Below, piece after piece: positions 48,067 through 55,911 of a stretch of 64,000 nt of DNA; position 1 is the first letter of the stretch, and every line of letters begins with the position of its first letter. A model generated the notes under the pieces. That model worked only from the letters and a program-made list of their open reading frames with translations. It was not told where the DNA came from and made no database searches. Origin of the DNA: Caecibacter massiliensis. GTDB taxonomy: Bacteria > Bacillota > Negativicutes > Veillonellales > Megasphaeraceae. A program made the position numbers and the translations under genes. The stretch covers positions 186,001 through 250,000 of the forward strand of contig LT608311.1 of assembly GCA_900095875.1 (NCBI GenBank), written 5' to 3'.

Positions 48067-48999
48067 TCAGTTGTTACCATCCCTAGCTATCTTCTTTAGG
48101 ATTACGGCTTCTTTCATGAACCAGTCATAGTATGCCGTATAATTCTTGTCATCAAAATCTTTCTCCAATTTCCGGGATACGAGCATCCTTGCATCCTTTT
48201 CCCCTTCCGACCATTCAATGGATTGACCTAATTGACTTTCTAATTCGGAAGCCCTGTCCTTCAATCCGTCGTAAAGGTCTCTCCGTTTGGCAAAGATATA
48301 CAGTCCGGCAGTAGCTCTTCTCCGGGATGTATTGATCGTAAATTCAATTACAACCGATGAAATGCCTATGCTCAAATTATACCAGTTCATTGCAAATGCT
48401 TTCCTACGGCTAAAGGACTTCCGGAAATCTTTGTCGTCCTTGAATGCATAATCAGAGAACTGCTGCCAGAACGAAAGCTGGAATTTCTTCAACGGCGTCA
48501 ACGTTTCTGCCGCCTTGACCGTCTTCGCCCACTCGTTCGGCCTTTCTACGATGTTGAATTTAGGTGCCGGAAGTGAGTCACCAATACGCCACAGTTCGAT
48601 TTCGATGAGGAAGATACCGATGTTGTCATCAGTATGCTGGTTCAGCCAGGCAACAGCCTGCTTATGCTCATCCCTTGCACGTTTAACAATCCAGATAATG
48701 ACTTCTGCATCCTTGCCGGCGGCATAGGTAATGATTTTACCCAGATGATCGTGGTCCGTATCTTCTAACTGGTTTTCGATGATGACGCCCCTGGAACTGC
48801 CGCTTTCACGAGCAAATATATCGACGCTAAAATCACCAACAGCAGATTCCGTCTCTTCCAGTTCCAAATCAAGACCTACGGTTTCACCCAGGGCAGACAG
48901 ATTCTCTTCACGGGCAAGCCACTTAGAGAAATCATATTCTTCATGTGGCCATATAGTCCTCAAATCTTCAATCCGTTCCATGCGGCCTAATTTTTCCAT
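48067..48999 (-). CDS. DUF4268-type protein with PD-(D/E)XK-like N-terminus
   Basis: A 310-residue protein. Residues about 45-115 look like a nuclease core (AVGDFSVDIFARESGSSRGV then IIENQLEDTDHDHLGKIITY): Asp and Glu-x-Gln in place of the usual E-x-K, the form seen in DUF4268-linked proteins. The C-terminal 140 residues (KKFQLSFWQQFSDYAF...) are the DUF4268 domain. Such genes occur alone or in defence islands. Its start lies 65 bases beyond one copy of the tRNA-like RNA element. Confidence 0.82.
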   Translation of the reverse strand: MEKLGRMERIEDLRTIWPHEEYDFSKWLAREENLSALGETVGLDLELEETESAVGDFSVDIFARESGSSRGVIIENQLEDTDHDHLGKIITYAAGKDAEVIIWIVKRARDEHKQAVAWLNQHTDDNIGIFLIEIELWRIGDSLPAPKFNIVERPNEWAKTVKAAETLTPLKKFQLSFWQQFSDYAFKDDKDFRKSFSRRKAFAMNWYNLSIGISSVVIEFTINTSRRRATAGLYIFAKRRDLYDGLKDRASELESQLGQSIEWSEGEKDARMLVSRKLEKDFDDKNYTAYYDWFMKEAVILKKIARDGNN

Positions 49000-49063
49000 T
49001 TATTTTCACTTCTTTTCTTTAAAGTTCTGTGCTATAGCTTTATTATAGCATACCCCTGTCTAC

Positions 49064-49215
49064 AAACCAAAAAGCAGGGCCGCATCAACGGTCCTGCTTT
49101 TACAGGCGCTCGGAGTCGCACCGGGGTCTCCTCTTTCGAGGCGTAATCCTTCTAATACCACTACCTGTCACTTATAGTATCCCATACGGCCACATACTTT
49201 TCAAGACTACGAATA
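49064..49215 (-). ncRNA. Structured tRNA-like RNA element, copy 1, with terminator
   Basis: Read on the minus strand it begins at the stop codon of the 49216 gene. A closing helix pairs 49164-49168 with 49102-49106 (ACAGG/CCTGT) around three hairpins: GTA/TAC, CCTC-gaaa-GAGG and CGG/CCG with a 7-base loop. A terminator AGCAGGACCG...CGGCCCTGCT (49098-49073) with T-run follows. Nearly the same 150-base element recurs at 50374-50523. Confidence 0.72.
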
Positions 49216-50010
49216 TTACTCTTCGCCTGCAAAATTTTCCAGAATCCATCGTAACCCTTTTTCTACACTACCGTTGCACCATTTTTCGTATGGAACGATA
49301 ATCGCACTCCTTCCCCCGCCGTAGACAAGTATGCCGTTCCTGCGGTTGATCCAGAAGGTCCTGCAATCGAACCAGTCGTAGGTAAAAGTTTCCTTTTTGC
49401 ATAGCCCCATGATAGCCAGTGTATGTGTCGAACCGCCAGTATATCCAGTAGAAAGGCCGAGGATAGGCGTCTCTTTCACTCCATACCCCATCAGAATTTG
49501 ATGGATTGTCAGGTATATATCGGCGTCTTTTTTGTGCTGACAGCCCGTGCAGTTGCATTTTGATGGCCAGCCACCGACCGCAGCGAGAGTTGCCCGTTCC
49601 AGGAGGCCGATGGGATTTGCCCCGGCTTCGAGTTCCTTGGACAAGATAATCTTCGGTCCGGGATAATCACCATCTACTCTGCCGGAGCTGGTTGCAAGCA
49701 AGCTTAGTTCTTTCTCCTCCTTGACCTGCTTACAATTGTACGGATGGATGCAGACTTTCCGGCCATAGCCATACATGCCACCGATGGAAAGCGGCAGGAC
49801 ATCGATGCCACAGCGCTTATAAAAAGCCTGCAGGATATGGTTGTCTAAGAGCCACATGATTTTCATGGATTGAGCTGCACAAATCTCATCCCACATCTCA
49901 GACCTTTCCCAACAGCGAAGGGCAAGGTTCGTCCGGGCCAGTGCCCTGGCAAAGTCAGCGTTCCGTTCGCGCATGCGAATATATTGGTCAAAGGTCATTT
50001 TCTGTTCCAT
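49216..50010 (-). CDS. Hypothetical protein, cysteine-containing
   Basis: A 264-residue protein I cannot assign. The N-terminal half is helical (FDQYIRMRERNADFARALAR) and the second half holds WPSKCNCTGCQHKKDADIYL, a possible metal site with three Cys and a His, followed by a glycine-rich stretch (GLSTGYTGGSTHTLAIMGLC). No membrane segment or signal peptide. The start at 50010 (MEQKMTF) is preferred. Ends exactly where copy 1 of the RNA element begins. Confidence 0.65.
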   Translation of the reverse strand: MEQKMTFDQYIRMRERNADFARALARTNLALRCWERSEMWDEICAAQSMKIMWLLDNHILQAFYKRCGIDVLPLSIGGMYGYGRKVCIHPYNCKQVKEEKELSLLATSSGRVDGDYPGPKIILSKELEAGANPIGLLERATLAAVGGWPSKCNCTGCQHKKDADIYLTIHQILMGYGVKETPILGLSTGYTGGSTHTLAIMGLCKKETFTYDWFDCRTFWINRRNGILVYGGGRSAIIVPYEKWCNGSVEKGLRWILENFAGEE

Positions 50011-50057
50011 GGGCACCCCCCTAACTTTAAGGCTACATATACTACTCGATGAAACTT

Positions 50058-50309
50058 CTACGTCTCCACTATGACATCTTCTACGTCTTCAAAAATATCT
50101 TTCATGGTCTTTCCGTCAAATAGTGGCGCATTCATGAGCTCTTCTTTCGTATCAAAATCATGGTATGATTCAGGAATCACTTTGTCCTTATTCCCGCTAT
50201 CCTCATACGCTTCAATCATCCACCAGCCGGAAGCAATATAATAGGTTCCGTGATAATGAAAATGTACGGCCTGAACCATGTCGACGTGCATAGCCTCAAT
50301 GAGATTCAT
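50058..50309 (-). CDS. Small hypothetical protein
   Basis: An 83-residue acidic protein, GGAGG before the ATG at 50309. The first half is aromatic and histidine-rich (QAVHFHYHGTYYIASGWWMI), the second acidic. It looks like a small enzyme-fold or immunity-type protein, but no family is recognised. It lies downstream of copy 2 of the RNA element, 65 bases past its terminator. Confidence 0.6.
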   Translation of the reverse strand: MNLIEAMHVDMVQAVHFHYHGTYYIASGWWMIEAYEDSGNKDKVIPESYHDFDTKEELMNAPLFDGKTMKDIFEDVEDVIVET

Positions 50310-50373
50310 TTTTTCCTCCAATCTTCAGTAGTCCTTTCATCCTATACGTTGATTATATCACGCTGGCTTCTAT

Positions 50374-50523
50374 AAACCAAAAAGCAGGGCCGCATCAACG
50401 GTCCTGCTTAGCAAGCGCACGGATTTCAACCGTGGCCTCCTCCATCAAGGCGTACTCACCCTATACGACTACTTGCCACTAATATTATCTCATTCGGCCA
50501 CATGCTTTTCAAGACTACGAATA
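50374..50523 (-). ncRNA. Structured tRNA-like RNA element, copy 2, with terminator
   Basis: Closing helix GCAAG/CTTGC (50476-50472 with 50415-50411) encloses hairpins CGTA/TACG, GCCTT-7 bases-GAGGC and CACGG-TTGAAAT-CCGTG, the last like a T arm. Terminator arms lie at 50408-50399 and 50392-50383. Compared with copy 1 the helices keep pairing while their bases differ. It is a cloverleaf-like RNA but lacks a conserved position-33 U and a usual acceptor length, so it is not a normal tRNA. Confidence 0.72.
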
Positions 50524-50748
50524 TTACCTTCGTAGTAAAGGCTTCTTTTTGAGTGTTTGTTTTCCCCTGATACCCCGCCTCTGACAGCAGTTCTGTTGAC
50601 CCTCTTGGACTGCTTTTAGAACCGTATCATCAACCTGCACACAAGCGTTCGTCGGTATGTTCTCGTAAAATGAAAAATAGGGATTCCCACCGTTAAGCCA
50701 TTCTTGATGGCAAAACGGCGAGAATCCCTTATTTATCGGGGTTTTCAA
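50524..50748 (-). CDS. Doubtful 74-codon frame at the 3' end of the rRNA methyltransferase gene
   Basis: Starts with TTG overlapping the stop of the methyltransferase gene by four bases and encodes KTPINKGFSPFCHQEWLNGG. The sequence resembles repetitive non-coding DNA more than a protein, and no ribosome site is visible. Possibly a leftover of an inserted element. It ends where copy 2 of the RNA element begins, which may be the real feature. Confidence 0.25.
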   Translation of the reverse strand: MKTPINKGFSPFCHQEWLNGGNPYFSFYENIPTNACVQVDDTVLKAVQEGQQNCCQRRGIRGKQTLKKKPLLRR

Positions 50749-52139
50749 TCCTCAACTAGGTCGTTGCGTATCAGCAGAGCCACGCACTCGACGTGGTGGG
50801 TCCGCGGGAACATGTCTACAGGCTGTACTTTAGCGGTATGGTAGCCGTGCTGGTCCAGGTAGGCCAGGTCGCGGGCCAGGGTAGCCGGGTTGCACGAGAC
50901 GTAGACGACGCGTTCCGGTCTGCTCTGGGCGATGGCTTTGAGGACCGGTTCACCGCAGCCGGCCCGGGGCGGGTCGAGGACGATGATGTCGGGACGGATG
51001 CCTTCCCGGATGAGTTCCGGCAGTTTATAGACGGCGTCACCGAGGATGAATTCGGCATTTTTCACGTGATTGTCCCGGGCGTTGCGGACGGCGTCGCGGA
51101 TGGCCGGGGCGACGATTTCGATGCCGTAGACCTGTCTGGCTTTCCGGGCCAGGAACAGGGTAATCGTCCCGGTGCCGCAGTACACGTCGGCTACGGTTTC
51201 ATTTCCCTTCAGGTTGGCAAAGTCCAGGGCCTGTTCGTAAAGCCGCTGGGCCTGTTCGCTGTTGACCTGGAAAAAGGACTGGGCTGAAATGTGGAAGGTC
51301 AGCGGCCCGATAGAATCGTGAATCGTATCACTGCCGTATATGGTCCGGGTCTTTGATCCCAGTATGACGTTGGTATGGCGCTTGTTGACGTTCTGGACGA
51401 CGCTGGTCAGACCGGGGATATCCCGGCGCAGGCGCTGGACCAAATCTTTCATGTGTGGCACCATATCGCCGGCCGTGACCAGGCAGACCATGATTTCACC
51501 CGTATGGACGCCGACGCGTCCCATGATATGGCGGACAATGCCCGTCCGGGCATCTTCGTCGTAGGCCGGTATCTTGAAGTCTTTCATCCATTGGCGGACG
51601 ACACGGATGATGGCGTTGTTGTCTTCCTTCTGGATGGCACAGTCGGCCACGTCGATGACTTTGTGGGTAGAAGCGGCAAAGCAGCCGATGGCGACTTTTC
51701 CCCTGCCGGCTGCCGCGACAGGAAACTGCATTTTATTGCGGTAGTGCCAGGGAGACGGCGCGCCCAGTACGGGAAGTACGGGGACATGGCTGAGATGGCC
51801 GATACGGACGATGGCGTCTTCTACCTGCTGGCGTTTTTCCTTTAGTTCTCCTTCATAACTCATGTGCTGCAGCTGACAGCCGCCACACTGATCATAGACG
51901 GGACAGTGCGGCTTGATACGGTCCGGTGAAGCCGTGACGATTCCGGTCAGTTCCGCTATGGCATAGTTCTTTTTGATCAGCTGGATCCGTGCCCGGACGG
52001 TTTCTCCCGGCAGCGCCCGGGGTATGAATATGGTGAAATTCTCATATCGCCCGACACCTTCCCCGCTGGTGCCCAGCCGGAGAACGGGGACTTCGTAGAT
52101 TTTCCCTTTTTGTACGGGAATCGCATGTTTTTCCTTCAT
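50745..52139 (-). CDS. rlmD: 23S rRNA (uracil-5-)-methyltransferase, RlmD/RumA type
   Basis: A 464-residue enzyme with an N-terminal TRAM domain (residues about 1-65, EVPVLRLGTSGEGVGRYENF), a four-Cys iron-sulphur site (CPVYDQCGGCQLQHM and a later Cys) and a SAM-binding methyltransferase half with ADVYCGTGTITLFLA, IVLDPPRAGCGEPVLKAI and the catalytic YVSCNPATLARDL. It places 5-methyluridine in 23S rRNA. Which of the RlmC/RlmD sites it uses cannot be told from sequence. Confidence 0.9.
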   Translation of the reverse strand: MKEKHAIPVQKGKIYEVPVLRLGTSGEGVGRYENFTIFIPRALPGETVRARIQLIKKNYAIAELTGIVTASPDRIKPHCPVYDQCGGCQLQHMSYEGELKEKRQQVEDAIVRIGHLSHVPVLPVLGAPSPWHYRNKMQFPVAAAGRGKVAIGCFAASTHKVIDVADCAIQKEDNNAIIRVVRQWMKDFKIPAYDEDARTGIVRHIMGRVGVHTGEIMVCLVTAGDMVPHMKDLVQRLRRDIPGLTSVVQNVNKRHTNVILGSKTRTIYGSDTIHDSIGPLTFHISAQSFFQVNSEQAQRLYEQALDFANLKGNETVADVYCGTGTITLFLARKARQVYGIEIVAPAIRDAVRNARDNHVKNAEFILGDAVYKLPELIREGIRPDIIVLDPPRAGCGEPVLKAIAQSRPERVVYVSCNPATLARDLAYLDQHGYHTAKVQPVDMFPRTHHVECVALLIRNDLVED

Positions 52140-52163
52140 ATAGATCCTTTCCCGGATATACGA

Positions 52164-52212
52164 AAGCCTCTCCGCAGGTAACGGTATGCTCTATCCTTGC
52201 CGGAGAGGCTTT
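52164..52212 (-). terminator. Hairpin between pdp and rlmD genes
   Basis: Minus strand AAGCCTCTCCG (52212 side) pairs with CGGAGAGGCTT (52164 side), 11 bp, loop about 27 bases, T-run short. It likely reduces read-through from the nucleoside operon. Confidence 0.6.
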
Positions 52213-52214
52213 GG

Positions 52215-53519
52215 TTACATAATAATTTCTGAAACGACCGGTTCCTGTACGGGAGCCGGGCCGTCTGATATGGTAATCTGTTCTGCCGCCTGCCGTGCCA
52301 GTTCTTCCATCGGCGCCTGAGAATTGCCGTAGAGCGTGAATAACGGTTCCCCGGCCCGGACCGGGTCATACAATTCTTTGAACAGGCGTATGCCGACCAT
52401 CGGGTCGATGGCGTCTTCCTTGCGGGCCCGGCCGGCGCCCATGCGCATGGCCAGTTCTCCCAGTGCCCTTCCATGGACGGCCGTGATATAGCCCGTTTCG
52501 GCTGATACGGCGGTGTACATCTTCGGGGCCCTGGTAAGGGGCTGCTTCCCGATCCAGGACGCACTGCCGTGCTGGGCCCGGACGAACTGGCGGAATTTTT
52601 TCAGGCCTTCCCCGTTCTCTACCAGCCGGCGGATACAGGCCCTGCCTTGTGCTTCATCTGGCACTTTGCCGCCCAGGATGAGCATCTGGCTGCCGATGGC
52701 TTCTACGACTTCCATCAGCCGGCGGCCGCCTTTTCCCGACAGGGCTTCTACAGCTTCATCCACTTCCAGGCTGTTGCCGATGGCCGTCCCCAGGGGGGCT
52801 TCCATGGAGGTCAGGACGGCCCGCGTCGGACGGCCGGCCAGACGGCCGATATCGACCATAGTCCGTGCCAGCTGACGGGCCCGTTCTTTCGTCTTCATGA
52901 AAGCCCCGTCGCCGTATTTGACATCAAGGACGATGGCGTCGGCACCGGAAGCGATTTTCTTGCTCATGATGGAACTGGCGATGAGGGGGATGCTTTCGAC
53001 AGTCGCCGTCGCATCGCGCAGGGCATAGAGCAGTTTGTCTGCCGGGGCGATTTCACCGGACTGGCTGATAACGGCCATTCCCATGTCCTGCATCTGCCGG
53101 AGGAAGGCGTCTTCTGAAAGTTCCGTCTGAAAGCCGGGAATGGACTGGAGTTTATCGATGGTCCCGCCCGTAAATCCCAGGCCCCGGCCGCTCATCTTGG
53201 CCACGGGTACACCGGCGGCAGCAACCAGGGGCGCCACGATGAGCGTCGTCGTATCGGCGATGCCGCCCGTACTGTGTTTATCTACTTTGATTCCCGGGAT
53301 AGAGGACAGATCGACGAGGTCGCCGCTTTCTGCCATGGCCTTTGTCAGGGCTGTCGTTTCCCTTGCATCCATGCCCTTCAGGTACACGGCCATGCACCAG
53401 GCAGCGGCCTGATAGTCGGCGATCCGGCCTGCCGTATAATCCCCGATGAAACGGGCAATTTCTTCGTCCGTCAGCACCAGGCCATCCCGTTTATGGGCAA
53501 TGCAATCGATAGGCCACAT
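52215..53519 (-). CDS. pdp: Pyrimidine-nucleoside phosphorylase
   Basis: A 434-residue enzyme of normal length, converting uridine, thymidine and deoxyuridine with phosphate to base and (deoxy)ribose-1-phosphate. The thymidine/pyrimidine phosphorylase signature is present: SGRGLGFTGGTIDKLQSIPG, and KVDKHSTGGIADTTTLI for the phosphate site. GAGGTG fits the ATG at 53519. It follows deoB by five bases, so salvage of nucleosides runs as one operon. Confidence 0.95.
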   Translation of the reverse strand: MWPIDCIAHKRDGLVLTDEEIARFIGDYTAGRIADYQAAAWCMAVYLKGMDARETTALTKAMAESGDLVDLSSIPGIKVDKHSTGGIADTTTLIVAPLVAAAGVPVAKMSGRGLGFTGGTIDKLQSIPGFQTELSEDAFLRQMQDMGMAVISQSGEIAPADKLLYALRDATATVESIPLIASSIMSKKIASGADAIVLDVKYGDGAFMKTKERARQLARTMVDIGRLAGRPTRAVLTSMEAPLGTAIGNSLEVDEAVEALSGKGGRRLMEVVEAIGSQMLILGGKVPDEAQGRACIRRLVENGEGLKKFRQFVRAQHGSASWIGKQPLTRAPKMYTAVSAETGYITAVHGRALGELAMRMGAGRARKEDAIDPMVGIRLFKELYDPVRAGEPLFTLYGNSQAPMEELARQAAEQITISDGPAPVQEPVVSEIIM

Positions 53520-53524
53520 AGGCG

Positions 53525-54697
53525 TCACCTCAGTTCAGAAAGAAATCCCGTACCGGCCGGAAGCTGCCCCAGGGAGAAGTTATCCATGATGGTCTGTCCC
53601 AGGTCGGCATAGGTCTTGCGGATGCCCAGATCGACCGCTTCCGTAAGGGCCGGACTGTAAACGACGAGGGGCACCCGTTCCCGCGTATGGTCTGTCCCTT
53701 TCCAGGTCGGGTCATTGCCGTGATCTGCCGTAATCATGAGCAGTTCATCAGGCTGGACCAGGGGCAGGAAATGACCGAGCATATCATCAAATGCTTCGAT
53801 GCAGGCGGCATAGCCTTCGACGTTACGGCGATGGCCATACTGGCTGTCGAAATCGACGAAGTTGGCCATGAGCAGGCCTTCCTGGTCCCGGTGGGCCAGC
53901 AATTGTTCCGTCAGGGCTTTCATGTCTGCCGGATTATCCCCCGTATGGTACGATTCGGTGAGGCCGATGTGTGCGTATATATCGCCGATTTTCCCTACGC
54001 CGGCGACAAAGCGTCCCGATTCGGAAAGATAGGAAAAGACCATCTTTTTCTTGGGAAGACGGCTGTAATCCCGGCGGTCACCCGTACGGATGAAATGGCC
54101 CTGTGTCCCGATAAAGGGACGGGCGATGATGCGCCCTACTTCATAGGGGCCGACGCAGACTTCCTTCCGCGTGATTTCGCAGATGCGGTACAGTTCGTCA
54201 AGAGGAATGACATCGTTGTGGGCGGCAATCTGAAATACGCTGTCGGCCGATGTGTAGATGATGGGAAGGCCCGTGCGGAAATGATCCGGTCCCAGCCGTT
54301 CGATGATTTCCGTACCCGATGCAATTTCGTTACCGATGTAACTGTATCCTGTCTTTTCCGTAAAGGCCTGCAGCAGGTCCGGGGGAAAGGCATGGGGGAA
54401 TGTGGGGAAGGGCGTTTCCACGATATTCCCCATAAATTCCCAGTGGCCGCTGGTCGTGTCCTTGCCGGCCGATTGTTCTTTCATCAGGCCATAGGATCCG
54501 ATGACTTCCGTAGGTTCCCGGTGAATATGGGCAATGTTTCCCCAGCCGAGACGGCGCAGATTAGGTACGCGCAGCGGCACCCGGGCATCGATATGTCCGA
54601 CCGTATCGGCCCCTGCATCTCCAAAGGCTGCCGCATCGGGGGCATCGCCGGCACCGACACTATCCATGACGATGACAATGATTCGTTTAAATTTCAT
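53525..54697 (-). CDS. deoB: Phosphopentomutase
   Basis: A 390-residue metalloenzyme of the alkaline phosphatase superfamily: IVIVMDSVGAGDAPD with metal-binding Asp, the phospho-threonine loop SAGKDTTSGHWEF, and ITADHGNDPTWKGTDHTRER with His and Asp ligands near the end. It interconverts (deoxy)ribose-1-phosphate and -5-phosphate and feeds the products of pdp into sugar metabolism. It is first in its operon; an extended -10 promoter lies 37 bases upstream. Confidence 0.95.
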   Translation of the reverse strand: MKFKRIIVIVMDSVGAGDAPDAAAFGDAGADTVGHIDARVPLRVPNLRRLGWGNIAHIHREPTEVIGSYGLMKEQSAGKDTTSGHWEFMGNIVETPFPTFPHAFPPDLLQAFTEKTGYSYIGNEIASGTEIIERLGPDHFRTGLPIIYTSADSVFQIAAHNDVIPLDELYRICEITRKEVCVGPYEVGRIIARPFIGTQGHFIRTGDRRDYSRLPKKKMVFSYLSESGRFVAGVGKIGDIYAHIGLTESYHTGDNPADMKALTEQLLAHRDQEGLLMANFVDFDSQYGHRRNVEGYAACIEAFDDMLGHFLPLVQPDELLMITADHGNDPTWKGTDHTRERVPLVVYSPALTEAVDLGIRKTYADLGQTIMDNFSLGQLPAGTGFLSELR

Positions 54698-54733
54698 ATG
54701 ATTCACCCCTTTGGGAAATATGTTCTATCTTTT

Positions 54734-54742
54734 ATTATACCA
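54734..54742 (-). promoter_or_regulatory. Extended -10 promoter of the deoB-pdp operon
   Basis: Minus strand TGGTATAAT (perfect TATAAT with TG two bases upstream) 37 bases before the deoB start. The -35 is weak. Confidence 0.65.
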
Positions 54743-54778
54743 TAGGGTTGTTCCGGGTGTGCGGAAAAAGGGAGTGTC

Positions 54779-55333
54779 TCAGAAAAGATATTTTCTGGCT
54801 TTCTGGAAATTGGCGATGGTCTTGGCATCGACAATTTCATTTTTGTCGATTAATTGTTCCACTTCTTCCGGCGTATAATATTCCAGGTTCATGAATTCGT
54901 CTTCATCGAGGTGCTGATGGCCTTTTTTCAGGTTTTTGGCCAGATAGAGGTATATCCGTTCGTTGCAGAATCCCGGCGACGTATACACGTAGCCCAGGGG
55001 CTGGATATCGTCGGAAGAAAAGCCCGTTTCTTCTTCCAGTTCCCGGTGCGCGCATTCTGCCGGATTTTCCCCGTCGTGTTCGATTTTGCCGGCCGGGACT
55101 TCCAGCATGGGCTGGGCAGCAGCATAGCGGTACTGGCGGACGAGGATGATTTTGCCATCATCGGTCACCGGTAAAATCGCGCAGGCGCCAAAATGCCATA
55201 CGGCTTCCCGGGTGGCCATCTTCGGTTTGCCGCCCTGTCCGTCGTCGATTTCTACCGTATCGACAGTGACATGGAGGACCCGGCCATGTAAAATTTCTTT
55301 TCTCGCAATCATGCGTTCTGTACTGATACTCAT
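54779..55333 (-). CDS. nudF: NUDIX hydrolase, ADP-ribose pyrophosphatase type
   Basis: A 184-residue NUDIX enzyme. The NUDIX box is in AGKIEHDGENPAECAHRELE and EEETGF, with one residue more between the first Gly and Glu than the usual G-x5-E. Other landmarks are ILVRQYRYAAAQPMLEVPAG and the C-terminal PEEVEQLIDKNEI. The family hydrolyses ADP-ribose and related nucleoside diphosphate sugars. The substrate call is by similarity. Confidence 0.87.
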   Translation of the reverse strand: MSISTERMIARKEILHGRVLHVTVDTVEIDDGQGGKPKMATREAVWHFGACAILPVTDDGKIILVRQYRYAAAQPMLEVPAGKIEHDGENPAECAHRELEEETGFSSDDIQPLGYVYTSPGFCNERIYLYLAKNLKKGHQHLDEDEFMNLEYYTPEEVEQLIDKNEIVDAKTIANFQKARKYLF

Positions 55334-55389
55334 GTGTATTTCCTCCTCTTTTTTAGTGGCTAGTGGTTAGTGGCTGGTCAATTTTACAC

Positions 55390-55434
55390 CAAAAAGGCTG
55401 TCGCATGATGGCGGAACCCTTCTTGCGACAGCCT
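55390..55434 (-). terminator. Terminator downstream of dut
   Basis: Minus strand AGGCTGTCGCA pairs with TGCGACAGCCT (arms at 55434-55424 and 55405-55395), 18-base loop, then five T. It ends the pnp-dut transcript. A short tandem TAGTGG repeat lies between it and the NUDIX start. Confidence 0.88.
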
Positions 55435-55464
55435 CTCGTTATATCTGACATCAAAGATTAGTCA

Positions 55465-55911
55465 TTATTGGCCCGTACTGCCTATACCGCCCATGCGGAT
55501 GCCTGATGCATCGTCATTATCGGTGGTCAGGTATTTCATAAAAATCCCCTGGGCAATGCGTTCCCCTTTTTTTATGGTATAGGGAACGTCTTTTGTATTG
55601 TAATAGGCAATCATGATATGGCCTTCGTTATCGGGATTGTTGTAATAATCGCAGTCAATGATTCCCGTGCTGTTGGCCAGCATGAGGCCCTTTTTGAAGG
55701 CCAGGCTGGAACGGATGAAAATGGAAAGATATTCGTTCAGTTCCATATACGCTTTGAGGCCCGTCGGCACGACCGTCACGGCATGGGGAGCCAGGGCGGT
55801 GTCGGCTGCGGCTTCCAGGTCATATCCGGCGCTTTTTGCTGTTTTCCGCTGCGGCACGTGAATATCCTTTCCTTCATATGCCGTAACGACTTCAAATCCC
55901 CGGTGTCTCAT
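55465..55911 (-). CDS. dut: dUTP diphosphatase
   Basis: A 148-residue trimeric dUTPase. Motif 1 is SAGYDLEAAAD, motif 2 IRSSLAFKKGLML, motif 3 GIIDCDYYNNPDNEGHIMIA, motif 4 KKGERIAQGIF, motif 5 GGIGSTGQ at the C-terminus. It breaks down dUTP to keep uracil out of DNA and supplies dUMP. It overlaps the pnp stop (TAATG), so it is translationally coupled. Confidence 0.95.
   Translation of the reverse strand: MRHRGFEVVTAYEGKDIHVPQRKTAKSAGYDLEAAADTALAPHAVTVVPTGLKAYMELNEYLSIFIRSSLAFKKGLMLANSTGIIDCDYYNNPDNEGHIMIAYYNTKDVPYTIKKGERIAQGIFMKYLTTDNDDASGIRMGGIGSTGQ

Noticed and set aside
49100-50480. The two cloverleaf-like elements as functional tRNAs
   Set aside because: Acceptor helix is 5-6 bp, U33 is missing, the variable region is too short in copy 2 and copy 1 has only a 3-bp T-like stem.
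55345-55380. Short TAGTGG-type tandem repeat, considered as CRISPR-like or regulatory
   Set aside because: Units are only 7-8 bases without spacers; simple repeat next to a terminator.
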